Assembly (NCBI RefSeq): GCF_000524195.1
Contig: NW_020170402.1
Location: 667,750-731,749 of the forward strand
Source: Echinococcus granulosus
Taxonomy: Eukaryota > Platyhelminthes > Cestoda > Cyclophyllidea > Taeniidae
Reading direction: 5' to 3'
DNA length: 64,000 nucleotides
This document shows positions 1 to 11,544 of this stretch, piece after piece. Position 1 is the stretch's first letter. Each line of letters begins with the position of its first letter. The translations under genes were made by a program, and so were the position numbers. Under the pieces are notes generated by a model. That model was given only the letters and a program-made list of their open reading frames with translations. It ran no database searches and was not told the DNA's origin.

Positions 1-1086
1 TGTTAGACACCAAAAGCGTGGCCCCTATGTGATTTTATTCTTTAGTAGGGAGGCGGTTGCTAAACCCATCACTCCTCCACTTCTCCCGTGCTTGCAAATC
101 TCAAAGTAAACACCAAATTCTGATTAATTAGTATCGATTGAAGGAGTCCGTCTGCCCACATGCCCAGCTAGGTGTCCGCCTTGACACATCATCTGATGTG
201 GGCGTGGTTGGACCAGCTTTTTTCCGGAAAACAGTGCAGTGTAAATTAATAGGTGTTGGTGAACTCCGGTTGTACTCTCATGATTGCGGATGTTTCGTTG
301 ATTATGCTATTTCTAACTTGAAAACTATCAGTTCTTTTATTTCAGTACCCTTCCCTCTATTGGTCCGCTGTTTCTACTATTAATTATTTAAATAGTATAA
401 GAAGTAATGGTTGTGCCTTTACTACAACTAGAATTAAAAGCCCATTCACGTATGTAAATTACGAGCATCTGCAGTTGCCTTAGGGAAACATTTTGAGGTC
501 CCCACTGCCTCAATTGTCAATTGTCACGACTGCAGTCCCAAATTTGCCACCTTTCCCCCGTCACCTTTCGCGCCTTCCTTTAGAAAGAATTGGGTAGTGC
601 AATAATTCGAACCAGGCTATCGAATGCCTCACGAAGAAGTGAATGTCCTCCATAAGACTGCACTTTAACATCAAGCTACTGCAAATGCACTCCTTTATTC
701 CTCCTTGAAAGTGCAATAGGCTGTAGAAGTCCTTTACCAGTTTCGTTCTGGTGTTGCAGAGGTGCTGAACGGCCAGAATCATACAACGCAGGCACTACCT
801 TTTCCCCTTAGCATGGAAGTCGTAACAGTGTAGAGTAAATAAAGCCACTTTACCACTCGACTTACCTCAGGCATAACGATTAGAAAGCAGCCTAGCGGTT
901 AGGATACACTTTTTAGTCTTCGCGATTGTGGAATTCAGTTCCCTGAATGACGGAAGGGCTAGAATGTGTGACTGGTTTTGCGGCTGAATACAATACCAAC
1001 AGTTAGGGGTAAGTATATGAACGAATCGGTAGCAACGCCAATTCCCATTCGCCTTATTATCTAATTAGGCATTTTTTCGCCGCTAG
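1..1086. other. non-coding stretch upstream of the integrin exon
   Basis: No reading frame here resembles an integrin exon or another known protein. It is most likely intron of the integrin beta gene, because the first recognisable exon opens directly after an acceptor (cgctag at 1081-1086). A tRNA-like relic may lie at about 884-965 (see findings). Nothing else is supported. Confidence 0.5.
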
Positions 1087-1908
1087 GGCCCAGCCTGCTC
1101 TGGCATGGGCGTCTGCGACTGTGGCCAGTGTTTTTGCAACTCCGGTCGTACCGGCCAGTTGTGCAACGAAGTGCAGGGTGGAGAGTCAGCGCTCTGCACC
1201 GATCGCGGTGTAGAGCAGTGTGTGTTGTGTCTGCGCCGTGAGATGCTTGGCACCGACGAGGTGAGAATAGCGGAGGAGGCAGAGAAGCGTCCGCCCACCG
1301 CCCCACCTGTGACTGTCAGCCCCGAGACCGTGGCCGCCTGTCACGCTGTTTGCAATACTACTGTCATCGATACGACCAAAGTGCAAATCATTGATGAGGT
1401 GGGGGAGGAGAGCAAAGATGTGGGCGAGGGAGGCGGAAGTGGTGGCGGCTCTGGCGGTGGATCTAATCTCTGCATCATCTACACGGAGGACTCATGCCGT
1501 GTGATGTTCAAGTACCGCTACTCGGATGCTGTATACATTCATCGGAAGGTATTGAAGCTCTTTATGGTTGAGGTAGCTAAGATGGTGGATTTTTTCCCCC
1601 TCTCAAACTTCTTGCCTTTATTCCTCCTCTCACAGGTTGACCTGAAAATCGTGCGCAAGAGCGAGTGCACCAAGACCACGGGCATCCTCTACATTATCCT
1701 TGGCGTGATTGCGGGCATTGTGTTGGGTGGCCTAATCCTCCTCCTCATTTACAAACTCGTTATCACCATCGACGACCGTCGTGAATTGGCCAAGTTCAAG
1801 ATGCACAATGAGAATGTGCACTGGGAGATGGCGGAGAATCCGATCTTTGAACCGCCCACCACGCGTGTCATGAATCCCACCTTCAATGACGACGCCGCCT
1901 TGGAGTAA
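1087..1908 (+). CDS. integrin beta subunit, C-terminal part (two last exons)
   Basis: Exons 1087-1548 and 1636-1908 join in phase 0 across an 87-bp GT-AG intron and give 244 residues ending at a TAA; the 5' part of the gene lies outside the window. The first about 45 residues are a cysteine-rich I-EGF repeat (CDCGQCFC, then GQLCNE). A beta-tail domain follows, interrupted by a Gly/Ser run (three GGGS units, about 1426-1464). Exon 2 carries one membrane helix (about 1681-1760) and a cytoplasmic tail with the family's membrane-proximal DRRE motif (IDDRREL) and two NPx(Y/F) motifs, NPIF at 1837-1848 and NPTF at 1873-1884, which in the family bind talin and kindlin PTB domains. Integrin beta pairs with an alpha subunit at the cell surface and links matrix to actin. 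The tail order helix, DRRE, W, NPxF, NPxF makes the call firm; the paralogue cannot be named. Confidence 0.95.
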   Translation, partial: GPACSGMGVCDCGQCFCNSGRTGQLCNEVQGGESALCTDRGVEQCVLCLRREMLGTDEVRIAEEAEKRPPTAPPVTVSPETVAACHAVCNTTVIDTTKVQIIDEVGEESKDVGEGGGSGGGSGGGSNLCIIYTEDSCRVMFKYRYSDAVYIHRKVLKLFMVEVAKMVDFFPLSNFLPLFLLSQVDLKIVRKSECTKTTGILYIILGVIAGIVLGGLILLLIYKLVITIDDRRELAKFKMHNENVHWEMAENPIFEPPTTRVMNPTFNDDAALE

Positions 1909-2517
1909 CATGCTGCAATTTTGTGCTTTTCCTCCCAGTCCTACCCTTCCTGTTTTAGTTCTGGCGCTCTTTTCTTCTGCTTGCGACAACCATCCTCGCC
2001 CTCGCTCCCCTCCCCTTAGTAATATTTCGTGTGACAGCACGCAATCTCACACATCGCTGGCATACGTGGACTTATGTACTAATTCTTTCTAATGAACACA
2101 CCTATTATTTCATTTCTAATAGGAATATACACATGCACATACCCGTGCGAGCCTTTCGACTGATGTGATGGTGTGGTGTTATTCCCCATTTTGGTAGTCG
2201 CCGGCTTGACAAGTTGGAAGTGCCACTTTCGTGCCTTATTATTCCCGAGGTTTTGAGCCTCAAGTGACACCAGTTTTTCCACTGGCTAACTGTTTAGTGC
2301 GTTTCCTCATTCAGCCCTTATTTGCAGTTTGAGCTGAGCCAAACCTTGCTGGAAGTTTGGCGGTCCTTCCGTTCTTTATAGCGGTTAGATTTCATTTCTG
2401 TTTGTCACATGCGATTTCGGATGGTTGACTTATTTCTAACTCCCAATCAACTAGATAGACAGTCAAAATTTGGACTAATCTCAGAATCAGCATTACTTTC
2501 GCACCTGCCAATAGGAA
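1909..2517. other. intergenic, integrin beta to GatC
   Basis: This 609-bp stretch contains the integrin 3'UTR and the GatC promoter. No further exon is recognised and I see no canonical AATAAA near the integrin stop. Confidence 0.4.
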
Positions 2518-3364
2518 ATGAACAGGTTGTCTCAGCTGCTTGCTTCTCGACTCTCGTTGGTTCACCGTGGTCATCGCTCCTACCGATTCATTCCCAGTAA
2601 ACCCGTGTGGCGTTGGCATGACGTAAGTGAAGTACCGCCGTTCCGTGAACTAGCTGAATGATGTAACCCACCTTTTAGGACAGGAGCCCATGCTCGGACA
2701 GCGCTATCTTCACTATCCCGCCCGAAGAAATCCCCCCACGCATCGAACTGGACGACCAGACGCTAAAACTACTCGAACGACTGAGTTTGGTCAACTTCAA
2801 TGAAGAGGTGTGTGTGTGTGTATATTTGAGCCATTCGAAGGTTACATTCAACACTATTTGGAATATTCTCGCCAATAATCCACGATATACTGTCGCCTTA
2901 ACCAGGCTTCAAAATTGATCTGATATCTCGAATGTTGATTTCCCGCTTGAGCAGAGTCAATATTTTTGTGCATCTGATTAAGGTTTCCAACAGTTCTATT
3001 TCTAGCCTCCTGATTCGGCTTCTTCTTCCTCCTTCACTCATTTTAGACAACAAAGACAATCGTGGAGGAAGCCATCCACTTTGCCGACTGCCTCCTTACT
3101 CCAGTGGTCTTCAGAGGTTGCGCTACCAGGGCGACAGTGGAGCCGATGATTAGTCTACTGGGTGAGAAGGACTGGGAGCCGGTAGAGGTGGTGGCGGAGG
3201 ATTGGACGGAGGGGGGAAAGGAAGGGAGTGATCCTATTGCCGTCACCGCTGCGCACATTCTGCACCATGCCGCAGTCACCTGGGAGAACTACTTTGTCGC
3301 ACCGCCTAGCAATCAGCCCATCCATCCCGAGCTGGATGGAAAGGCCAAGTCTTTGGATGGTTGA
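2518..3364 (+). CDS. GATC: glutamyl-tRNA(Gln) amidotransferase subunit C, mitochondrial
   Basis: Exons 2518-2622, 2679-2807 and 3047-3364 join in phase 0 to give 183 residues. GatC is the small subunit of the GatCAB amidotransferase, which turns misacylated Glu-tRNA(Gln) into Gln-tRNA(Gln) in mitochondria; it wraps around GatA and GatB. Residues 1-35 (MNRLSQLLASRLSLVHRGHR and on) are rich in Arg, Ser and Leu with no acidic residue until the end, as in a mitochondrial presequence; this decided the start. The family signature is clear: LLERLSLVNFNEE at the exon 2 end, VEEAIHFADCL at the start of exon 3, VEPMISLL, and the C-terminal ENYFVAPPSN block that matches the conserved EYFVAPPG of animal GatC. 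It follows the integrin gene on the same strand. Exon 2 ends at a (GT)n tract that overlaps the donor site. Confidence 0.93.
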
Positions 3365-5961
3365 GCTGGAGACTATTGTTTCTGTAAATTTGCAGAGCCT
3401 ATCCTCTTTCTTTGCCTCTGTACTACCTTCTTCCATTAGGTCTGGGCTATCGTTTCTTTTCGATCGTAGTGGCTATATGCGTCTGCTGTAATTGAATGAC
3501 CAAGTTAGAGCCTAAAACCGTAAACATCACTGCGCATTCCACTACCTCTGTGTTATGCCATCATATGAGGACAAATTAGCTTCGAGGAGGCTCTTTATCG
3601 GTGTTTACAGTTTCTGCTTACTGGGTCCCGACTTACCTTTAAATGGTCTGACGTTGATGGGAAAGTGGGGAAGACTCTTCTAGATTTTCTTCAGAATAGT
3701 CTGCGTGGATTCGCAAAGTGTGAGTTCTTTTACCCCTGTTGAAATTGAAGGAATGACTCTTGCCTTAACCTCACTTTCATTAGAAAATAAGTAACTAAAA
3801 TTAATGTTTGCCAAGTGCTTAGGTGTACTAATTTATTACAAAATAGCGTACCATTCTCGACTATATGATAGAAAGATTTCGCCAAAGTTTGGATTCTGAG
3901 GCGGGCTCTGCATTCACAATTGATACTCCCGTTTGAGTAAAGCTTGTAGCTTTCAATACATGGTTTTAATAAACAAAGAATACAATAAATGCATCAGTCC
4001 TTCGTCCTCCTATGGAGGAGCATCGTGATCCATTCCAGAGCGCAGCTCTAGAGAAAAAAGGCGGAATTACAGAAATAAGGAGTAAGCTACTACCGGCGAC
4101 TAATCGTCTGGTCATTCTTCGTGTGGTGGCTGATGCGGTGGTGGTCCCTGTATCCATTGTAGACCTCACCTCCTTACTATCCATTTGCTGTTGCTGCTGA
4201 TGGTGTTGATGCTGCACCTCATTCTCCTGGAGGTACTTCTGGAAGCGTTTGCACGTGTCGGGGGGCAGATAGAGTCGTGTCAATGGCCGATTTTGCATAC
4301 TGCGATCTGGTGAAAGTAAGGAGTATTACGGGCTAGAGAAAAATCCTAATCCCCTCTAGATCAAGGCAAACATATACAAGGGCAAAACCTAACACCACTT
4401 TTTTCAAAGGTTTTCATCTACTCGGGTGAGGCCTAAATGTAGGCGAAAGCAAGATAATGCAGTCTTGTGGCTATTAATGTGGGGCTTTTAGGACAGATTC
4501 GGATGGTACACTTACCAACGCTATGACCATTACAGGTCATTTCTTATCGTATGAATTCTTATACCACACTTGGTGTACGGTACCAAGTCATGCCCAACAA
4601 AAAGGTGCTTACCTAGGTGTGTACAGAACGGGCAAAATATGGAAGCTTAAAACAATTTTCGCTTCACTCACTACGTTTAAGAACCTATTTCAGACAAAAA
4701 CCCACCAGTAGAATTAAGATGGCATTCAAACGCTGACCAGATAAGATAAGTGAGTGAACCCAAATATGATGAACTTGATGCGGCTAGAATGTAAGACGAG
4801 ACAAGTTTTCAAGGAAAATGAGGATCCAACACATGATTAACAACAAATAAAATTCATTTTAATCGTAGTTCCTTCCAGTTTGCCAATGAACCGCACACTA
4901 GGGAGATAAAATGTGAGTTTTTAGAACCAGATGTATAAAACGCTAACGTACACACGAAGTTCGAATCCAATGTAGATGGAGAGAGGGTGGACGCGTGCTA
5001 CTAGCTGACTATACGGCTTACGACCAAGTAGGCCATGGATTCAATAGTAGCATAAAGTAGAAATGATGGAAATTTTTAACAAGCAGGAACTAGTTTGGAA
5101 CCATCTAGAAGTGGCTTTTTATTTGGTTTATCATTCAAACCCTGCTGCAGAGACTATACTGTAATACCTATGTTGTTTTAATGCACCTTCCAAATAGGGG
5201 GCAATCTAAAAATACAAGTCTGGTGACATGAGTGCCCTCTCCCGTGCCTGTTGATTGCCATTCCTCCCCTTCTTAAATACTGTACTTTCCCTCTCAATCT
5301 TCTCCTCTTTAATAAATATGTCTGAATTGAATCAACCGGGCTCTTCTGAGAACGCTGGGAGCAGGGGAGTGGAGACCGGTGGGTCCCGCCCTGCAATACC
5401 TGCTTGACGCCCTGGAAAAGAGGTTGGGATCAACGCAGTTTAAGTGGTGGGTCATGACCTCAGGAGCCGTTAGTAGCTTCGGAGAATTCGCAAGTGCTTT
5501 AAGGTCTTAGCAATAAGGTTCTAAAATCATAGGCGCTTCAGAGGTAATTTAATCACACAATATTCAAACAGGGGTGGGGATGAGTTCACCCTCAACGTCG
5601 GAATTCAAATTCAATTCAAAATATTAGCATTTAATTTTTGTCATAGGCATGCAGTGTTTTTGCTTTAGTTTTAAGGTCAAAAGAATACATTTGTCATTAT
5701 TTTTGACACCAAGGCTTGGCTAATAATAGTTCGTTTTTTATGCTTTTTTATGCCAATCTATTGTGTTAGTGGCGCGCCTTATTTGGTTGTCTTTGTTAGT
5801 TTAGGTATGGCTTCGTTCCTGTGCGAATTCGACCATATTGTATGCTCATGATGCTTTGGTAGCGTATTCGCCAAGCCCTTATGAACTGTCTTTAGGAATC
5901 AGTGAAATCTCGAACTATTTTGTTGTTCTATGTTAGTTCTGCTATAATTCGTTTTGCAGTC
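3365..5961. other. intergenic, GatC to the LAP1-like gene
   Basis: This 2.6-kb stretch has no exon of a known gene. Two AATAAA hexamers at about 3967-3991 could end the GatC transcript. A 110-codon minus-strand frame at 3966-4298 is listed separately. A pyrimidine-rich acceptor (ttcgttttgcag, 5949-5960) sits two bases before the next start codon. Confidence 0.4.
3966..4298 (-). CDS. hypothetical open frame, 110 codons, His/Gln-rich
   Basis: This frame begins at an ATG directly after a good acceptor on the minus strand (cagatcgcag). Its first 40 codons look coding: a charged segment (TCKRFQKYLQENE) followed by a His/Gln-rich run (HQHHQQQQQ). The second half is low quality, and donors such as GTAAGG just after the Gln run could end an exon there. 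It may be one exon of an unrecognised minus-strand gene or chance; an overlapping frame of similar quality ends within the same segment. No homologue is recognised. Confidence 0.25.
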   Translation of the reverse strand: MQNRPLTRLYLPPDTCKRFQKYLQENEVQHQHHQQQQQMDSKEVRSTMDTGTTTASATTRRMTRRLVAGSSLLLISVIPPFFSRAALWNGSRCSSIGGRRTDAFIVFFVY

Positions 5962-6581
5962 ATGCCTATCCGCAAACGAAAACCCTTTGAACCGGGACGA
6001 TGTCTTGGTCCTGTTTTCTCTGAGCGACTGTGCAAATTGGAGGCGATCAAGCAGCAACTTCTGGAATTGGACAATCGCCTCAAAATGGAAATGCTCGTCT
6101 TACGTGAACTTTCTGGTAATCCAGTCAATGTGAATGAGAAACTCGACGGTTTTGTTGCCAAAATGTCCAAATCGCTGATGTCGGAAGTTGTGAGTTTTCT
6201 GAGACCGTGAAAGTTCCTAGAGATACTTCTATCTTTTGATTGCTTGCTTTTTGGACTTTTATGCAGACAGAAATTTGCATCCTGTTGTTAGACTTTAGGC
6301 CATGACCCCTTTCTTGCTTTGGTTTGAATTTGGCAGTCAATTTTTATCTACGTATTACTTTTAGTGGTTTTCTAGTAGTATTTGTGGATGTTCTATTTTT
6401 TTCAGTTATCTAGTAGTATTGCACAAAACACTCTAACACCGCGTGTGCAGTCATCTCCTGATGTCCCAGATCACTCGACTGAGGAGCAGAATAAAATTTT
6501 CCCGACGAGGATTTTTCTATTGCCAAAGAATCCCTCAGCTCCGCCTTCTACTTCTGCTACTCCTCCGCTACCACTATTACA

Positions 6582-6621
<40 letters not shown>

Positions 6622-9600
6622 CAGCAATCTCAAGGGGTAGTCGTCACTACAAAGGGGAAGGGGGATGTCATTCCTGTTGTCGTTGACATCTCAAACCAAC
6701 CCCTTCCTCCCACACTAGGTCTGCATGGTTCTCTCGAATCCAATGCATTCCTCTCCTACGCTGCTGACTTGCTGGCCCTTCCTACTCACACTTCAGCTTC
6801 CAAACCTCCTCATCCAGATAGAAGGTTCTCTTCATCAAAAGGAAATTTCACTTGCGAACTTTTAGTCACCCCTTCCACCAGTGTGGATCTTGATGTCAGA
6901 TAGTCCAGAACAAATATATCCTTTTTTATAGTATCTATGTGTTTTGCATCCGGAACGGATTGTCATGCACAGTTCAGTGGTTTTTCCAAAGTTGGTAACT
7001 TCGGTTTTTTTTAACGTTTTATCATCCCTAGGGGTGGCAATTCAGTTCGTCAATCTTTACATCCGCTGACCGCTTCGACCTTGAAGTTGGTTAGCTGAGC
7101 TACGTTGGTCTAATTGTAGTTTTTTTTCTCTTTAGTCTCTGTTTGCATTTCGAGGAGCGGTTCGTACAACGAGATCGCGGTTCACAGAACCTTCCAGTGA
7201 AACCTCTGTTTCTCATCGCACTGCCTCTGGGGATCGAGCTTCTTCAACTTCCGACAGCGATGTTCCAGCCTCGGAAGATTATTCAAGCCCTAAAAGGATC
7301 GTGCCGCAGCCTAAAGTATTTGCACTGCATTCGTACGCGACTTGCGTCTGTCTATTGATAATTACCCTCACGGTGATTTCCTTGCTTTTTTGGCCTTCGA
7401 CCCCACTGGATTTGGAGGCCGAAGTAGAGATTCAGATGAGGCAATTGATGAAGACATTTCCCAACCAGAGTACCCGTCTCTGGGCCACTGTAAAGGGTGC
7501 TCTTCTTTCACAGCCAAGGTTTTGACTAAGTTTTACTTGAATTTGATCAGTAGCACAAATTTAGGCAACAGTACCTTTTTTCACTTTCTCCAGGTTACCC
7601 AATAAATGGTGGGGTGAAGCTGAGGAGAAGGAGTCACCCACTGTTCTACTTTTCGCTCCTACGGCACCCAGTGACAGTTTCCAGTGTTTCTTGGAGCGAT
7701 TTGGCAGAGCTTTGGCAAATTTAGACCCTCGTTGGTCTTGCGTCAAGATCAACCCTTTTGATTCCTCATCCACCACTCTACCCAATGTTGTAAGCCACTG
7801 ATCTTATCTTGTCATTTTGTGTGAAAGCGAATATTGTTTTGCGATAGTTTCCGATTTGATTCGCCACTTATGTTTGGAGTATGGTGCCTGAGGTATGTTT
7901 GAAGGTAGCAAAATGCATAAAATTTTGGAAGTAACGGTGTTATGAATGAATTTTTATGGCTGTTGAAGAAGTATCTTTGGTCCCATCTTCGAAGAAGGCG
8001 CGAGGATAGCGGAAATAACGGTTGCTACGACCCCCACACTTCGGATTTAGGCCCCTCTCAGCAGTGTCACACGTGACTTAGCCAGAAGTAATGAATACTC
8101 GGTTCATATGCGATCATTGACAAGTTGTAAGTAACCTGCAGTTTCATGGTAACCTCTCATGCGTCACTGTGTGCTCCCAAAGGCAGTCACCCCAACGGGT
8201 GATCCCATCTTGGGTCATCTCATGGTCCCAACGGGCTTTCCTCCTTACAAGACCTTACAGAAGTAGCTTTGTGGGAAAGCATGTGTGGATCTCACAGTGA
8301 AGCACCACAGGATGACAACTCTTCTCGTGGCTTTTCCTTCCCCAGCGCCCGATAATGCAGCCGAAGCTGTCTGATCTGCTCTTTCCAGAGTTTAGTGCTC
8401 GAGGTATGTCATTTCCTGTCTGCAAGAGGCCTGCTGTTGCGGATTTGGAACTGCTACACAATCCTTATTTTCGAACTCTAACTGACGGCTTGCCAGACTG
8501 AGCATCAGCTACCACGTTCGGGCCTAACACTCAATGGTGTGCTTCTGGTGCAAACTTCCACACGAAGGTGACAAGGTAGCTCCAAAAGAATGTGGTATCA
8601 TGAAGTGTCAGCATCAGACCATCAGAAGAAGTTCGATCAGTAGCAGAAACTACTTGGTGAAACGTGGTCTGGATATCCTCTGCAACGGTGTAGTAGTGTT
8701 CTCACAATCTCAAGAGCACTCCATATAGACTTTTAACGAGGTTCGATCCAGTAAAGGAGTTAGGGTTCAATGAACTCTGACTGCACGCCTCAGGACAGCC
8801 GAAGTCAACCCTTTAGTAGTGCGATGTGAAGGTTGTCATGTGTTCCACCCAGCCTAGCTGTGCTCTCTTTTAGACAAATATCACTCAACCTTTAGATACA
8901 CTTACATCCATATGATTCACCAACTTCAAGACGTTTTTTTTTCAAGCTTATTGACCCCCGCACTGCCTGACCACATCTATATTGGTGAGCAGAGTAACGG
9001 GATCTTCGAGGTCAGTGGTACGTCATAATGGCCACCAATCGGGTACATTGAAGCATTTATGCGATACGAAACTTTCCTCACTTCTTCGGACACCTCCTTC
9101 TTGGTAGATTCCATTTTGACGGATTAAAGTTTGGAAAAACCATTTAGGCTTGTCTGTAGTTTACTTGTTTCGCCATCTTTCATCCTTTGGTACTTTGAGG
9201 CTACTGGAACCAGAACCACGCATTTTAACGGATCATTCACTGTGAGAACTACTTGGGCCACAGCGTCATTCAATCACGCAGTGAACTTTCTGGATGCCGG
9301 TTTCGATTAAAACACGAACCTTGTGGTCCTCCACGTGCAGCAGTGGCACCTTCACCGAGTGGGTTCATTGATGAAAGTTTGATTGCGGGCGTCTCGCTGG
9401 CTTCAGCCTCGGTTGGATATTGATTGGTCAGGCTTCATCCATCAGAATGACTTCCTCACAGTTCGACAACATAAAGTTAGCTTGGTTTGTGGGTTTATCA
9501 CTGAGTGGATTATCAATCCTCTGAAGCCTCAATTTTACTACCAACGAACCATCGATCCAAGCGGGCGTCGTCAGCTACTTCGTCGAATAGACCACGGATG

Positions 9601-11544
9601 CGGATGCGTAGAAAGGTGCCTTCCTGCTGCGATGCTATCAGAGGGCTTTGTGAGTTCAGTATTGCACCTTGAACGGTTCAACTGATGCAGCAGCTAATGG
9701 TGCGGCTCATTGCAGCTTTAGATTCGGCAGGGTCGATGTGGACTGCAATCCTCTACGCCATGGTGGGAATTTTGACGTATGTATCAGCCGGACCACTTTT
9801 ATGCCCTTGTACTCGTCCGGGGCGGCAAAACCCTAGAAAGTGCGCAATCGTGTTTACGTCGACGTAGTAGATGACTTTCACAAGACTGGTTTGTTCAATG
9901 GTGCTGGCCAGCTGCAGCATCAACTCTGTCGCCGCTGAAGCGTCCACCTTCATTGAACGTTGACTCACACTCTGGTTTTGTTATGAAAGAACCTCCAAAC
10001 TACTTACTTTCCATTTGAAGTGATAGCCCCTGAACACTCGCACTCAGTCTTGGTAGCTGAGCCGCTTCAGTGTGACCAGACGACTTGATGATTGGCTCAT
10101 CCGTCTATTCTATGGTACCAGAATTCGATGCTCAGGGAGGTATTTGACGCTATTCTCCCTCCCAAGCTGAAATATGGTAATCCAACAAGCAGAAATAATC
10201 TTCTGCGGTGGCAAAATGATTTATGGTTTTGCGGTGGAATTTGTGCAAGCGAATAGTTCCGGAGTATCTCCAATGTCTTGTGCGCCCTGGGTGATCTTGG
10301 AGCTTCGGCTGTCCAGGCGTAGATTGTGGAACCCTTTAAGGGTATCTCATTGAGGGAAAAAAAGCTGGGTGCTACAGGAGGCAGCGAGTCGATATTACTT
10401 TGGACAGCATCCAGTTGGTCAGACAGCCGTTGTGCGGGTGGGTGGACGAATTATATCTCTACGTGTAATTAGCTTCGTGTGCTTCCAATTCGTGAATTTC
10501 CTTTAACATCGCAGCCTTCACAAATGTATTCGGTGTCAAAATGTCAGCTACTAGCTGAATCAACCCAAAATAAATTTTAAGTACTGCCAGAGATTGACAT
10601 CTGTCTTTGCCTCTACTGCTCATGAAGTAGAGCTCGAGTTTGGAGTCATCGGTTTTGGCTATATCCTCCGACATTTAGAGTTTAATAGCCTTTTACAATT
10701 GCCACCTCATTTTTCTGTGTCACTTGGTCCATTTCTATGTGTAAGGGTTCTTTGTCCTCTAGAGCTCGACTTCTTATATCGATATGGTACTATTTAAGTA
10801 AGAAATACATTACTTATTGTTTGTGTGTTGATGTGTTGACTGTGTAATTCCTAGCCCTAGTCAAGTTTAGAGATTATTTAAGTCATCGCACTTATTAGCG
10901 TTGCTTGTCGTTGGGAGCTTTTCCCTTCACGCAACATAAAATTCCATCAGAAAGTAGGGTTTTTTATACAAATGAGTTGTTTTACGTACCTAGCTTAACT
11001 CACCACACATTTTTATTTTAAATCATTCATTATTAACTGATTTGAAGAGATTGTCACAAAAAAAGCACATCACTTGAGACGACGTAGTTTGCTACCTATT
11101 ACCGAACTCAGCAGCACCGCGTGTTTCTTTATGGGTTTAGCTGAAGCGCAAATTGTATGATCAACTGACTGAGGCGTATGGACGGCGCAAACGTTGTCTC
11201 CGCGTCGTGGATATCGATCGACTGCCGAGCGAGGCGGTGTTGGTGTTGCACGGCTCCAGTGATCCGATCAGCTCGCCTTTTCGAAACGCTTTCCTCGTAC
11301 TCAATATCGAGCGCCCCCCTATGCTTCAACCTGGGTACGAAACTGTGGTAATCTGTTTTTGCTGTATCATTTGAAGTTCTGGCTGATGCATAGTATTTTC
11401 TCCTCCCAAAGAACGACACACCGAGATATAGAAACCCACCTGCGCCGCTACTTGCACTCCCTGTGGGACACTGAACTGGGACTTGACGAAGTGTATGCCC
11501 TGATCTCCCGTTTGACCCGTCAAATTGGCGTTTTTGACGTCTGA
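5962..11544 (+). CDS. TOR1AIP1: LAP1 / torsin-1A-interacting protein homologue
   Basis: Six exons (5962-6189, 6406-6882, 7136-7518, 7594-7789, 11141-11334, 11394-11544) keep frame and give about 542 residues. LAP1 is an inner-nuclear-membrane protein whose luminal domain activates the ATPase torsinA. Residues 1-295 are the nucleoplasmic part: a basic start (PIRKRKPFEPGR), a short helix, and a low-complexity Pro/Ser/Gln region with 13 Gln codons. A single membrane helix follows at residues 296-321 (7316-7393). The luminal part carries family landmarks: FPNQSTRLW, PTVLLFAPT, a helix with LYDQLTEAYG, LRVVDIDRLP, NAFLVLNIE and the end LDEVYALISRLTRQIGVFDV, equivalent to the LSGLWSRISHLV end of mammalian LAP1. 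The donors at 6883 and 11335 were chosen because only they keep frame; both remain tentative. The small luminal fold lacks catalytic residues, as in the family. Confidence 0.78.
6580..6618 (+). repeat. CAG/CAA microsatellite encoding 13 glutamines
   Basis: Thirteen uninterrupted Gln codons lie in exon 2 of the LAP1-like gene. All are CAG except the second and the last, which are CAA. The tract falls in the disordered nucleoplasmic part and is likely to vary in length between individuals. Confidence 0.95.
7790..11140 (+). other. 3.35-kb intron inside the luminal domain of the LAP1-like gene
   Basis: The intron is bounded by gttgtaagcc and gggtttag. All reading frames are riddled with stops. 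On the minus strand between about 10700 and 8200 short segments (for example 10459-10674, 9753-9968) read like worn-down retroelement protein, but no conserved retroelement motif is intact, so I do not annotate an element. No internal exon is needed, because flanking exons join in phase 0. Confidence 0.6.

Noticed and set aside
1061..1386. Several minus-strand frames opposite the integrin exon
   Set aside because: They are the complement of a GC-rich coding exon whose + strand product is clearly integrin beta.
8160..10700. Minus-strand reading in the LAP1-like intron that vaguely recalls a gypsy-type gag and protease region
   Set aside because: Only short segments between many stops, no intact zinc knuckle, protease triad, reverse transcriptase or integrase motif. 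A repeat-library search would decide; by eye it is not supportable.
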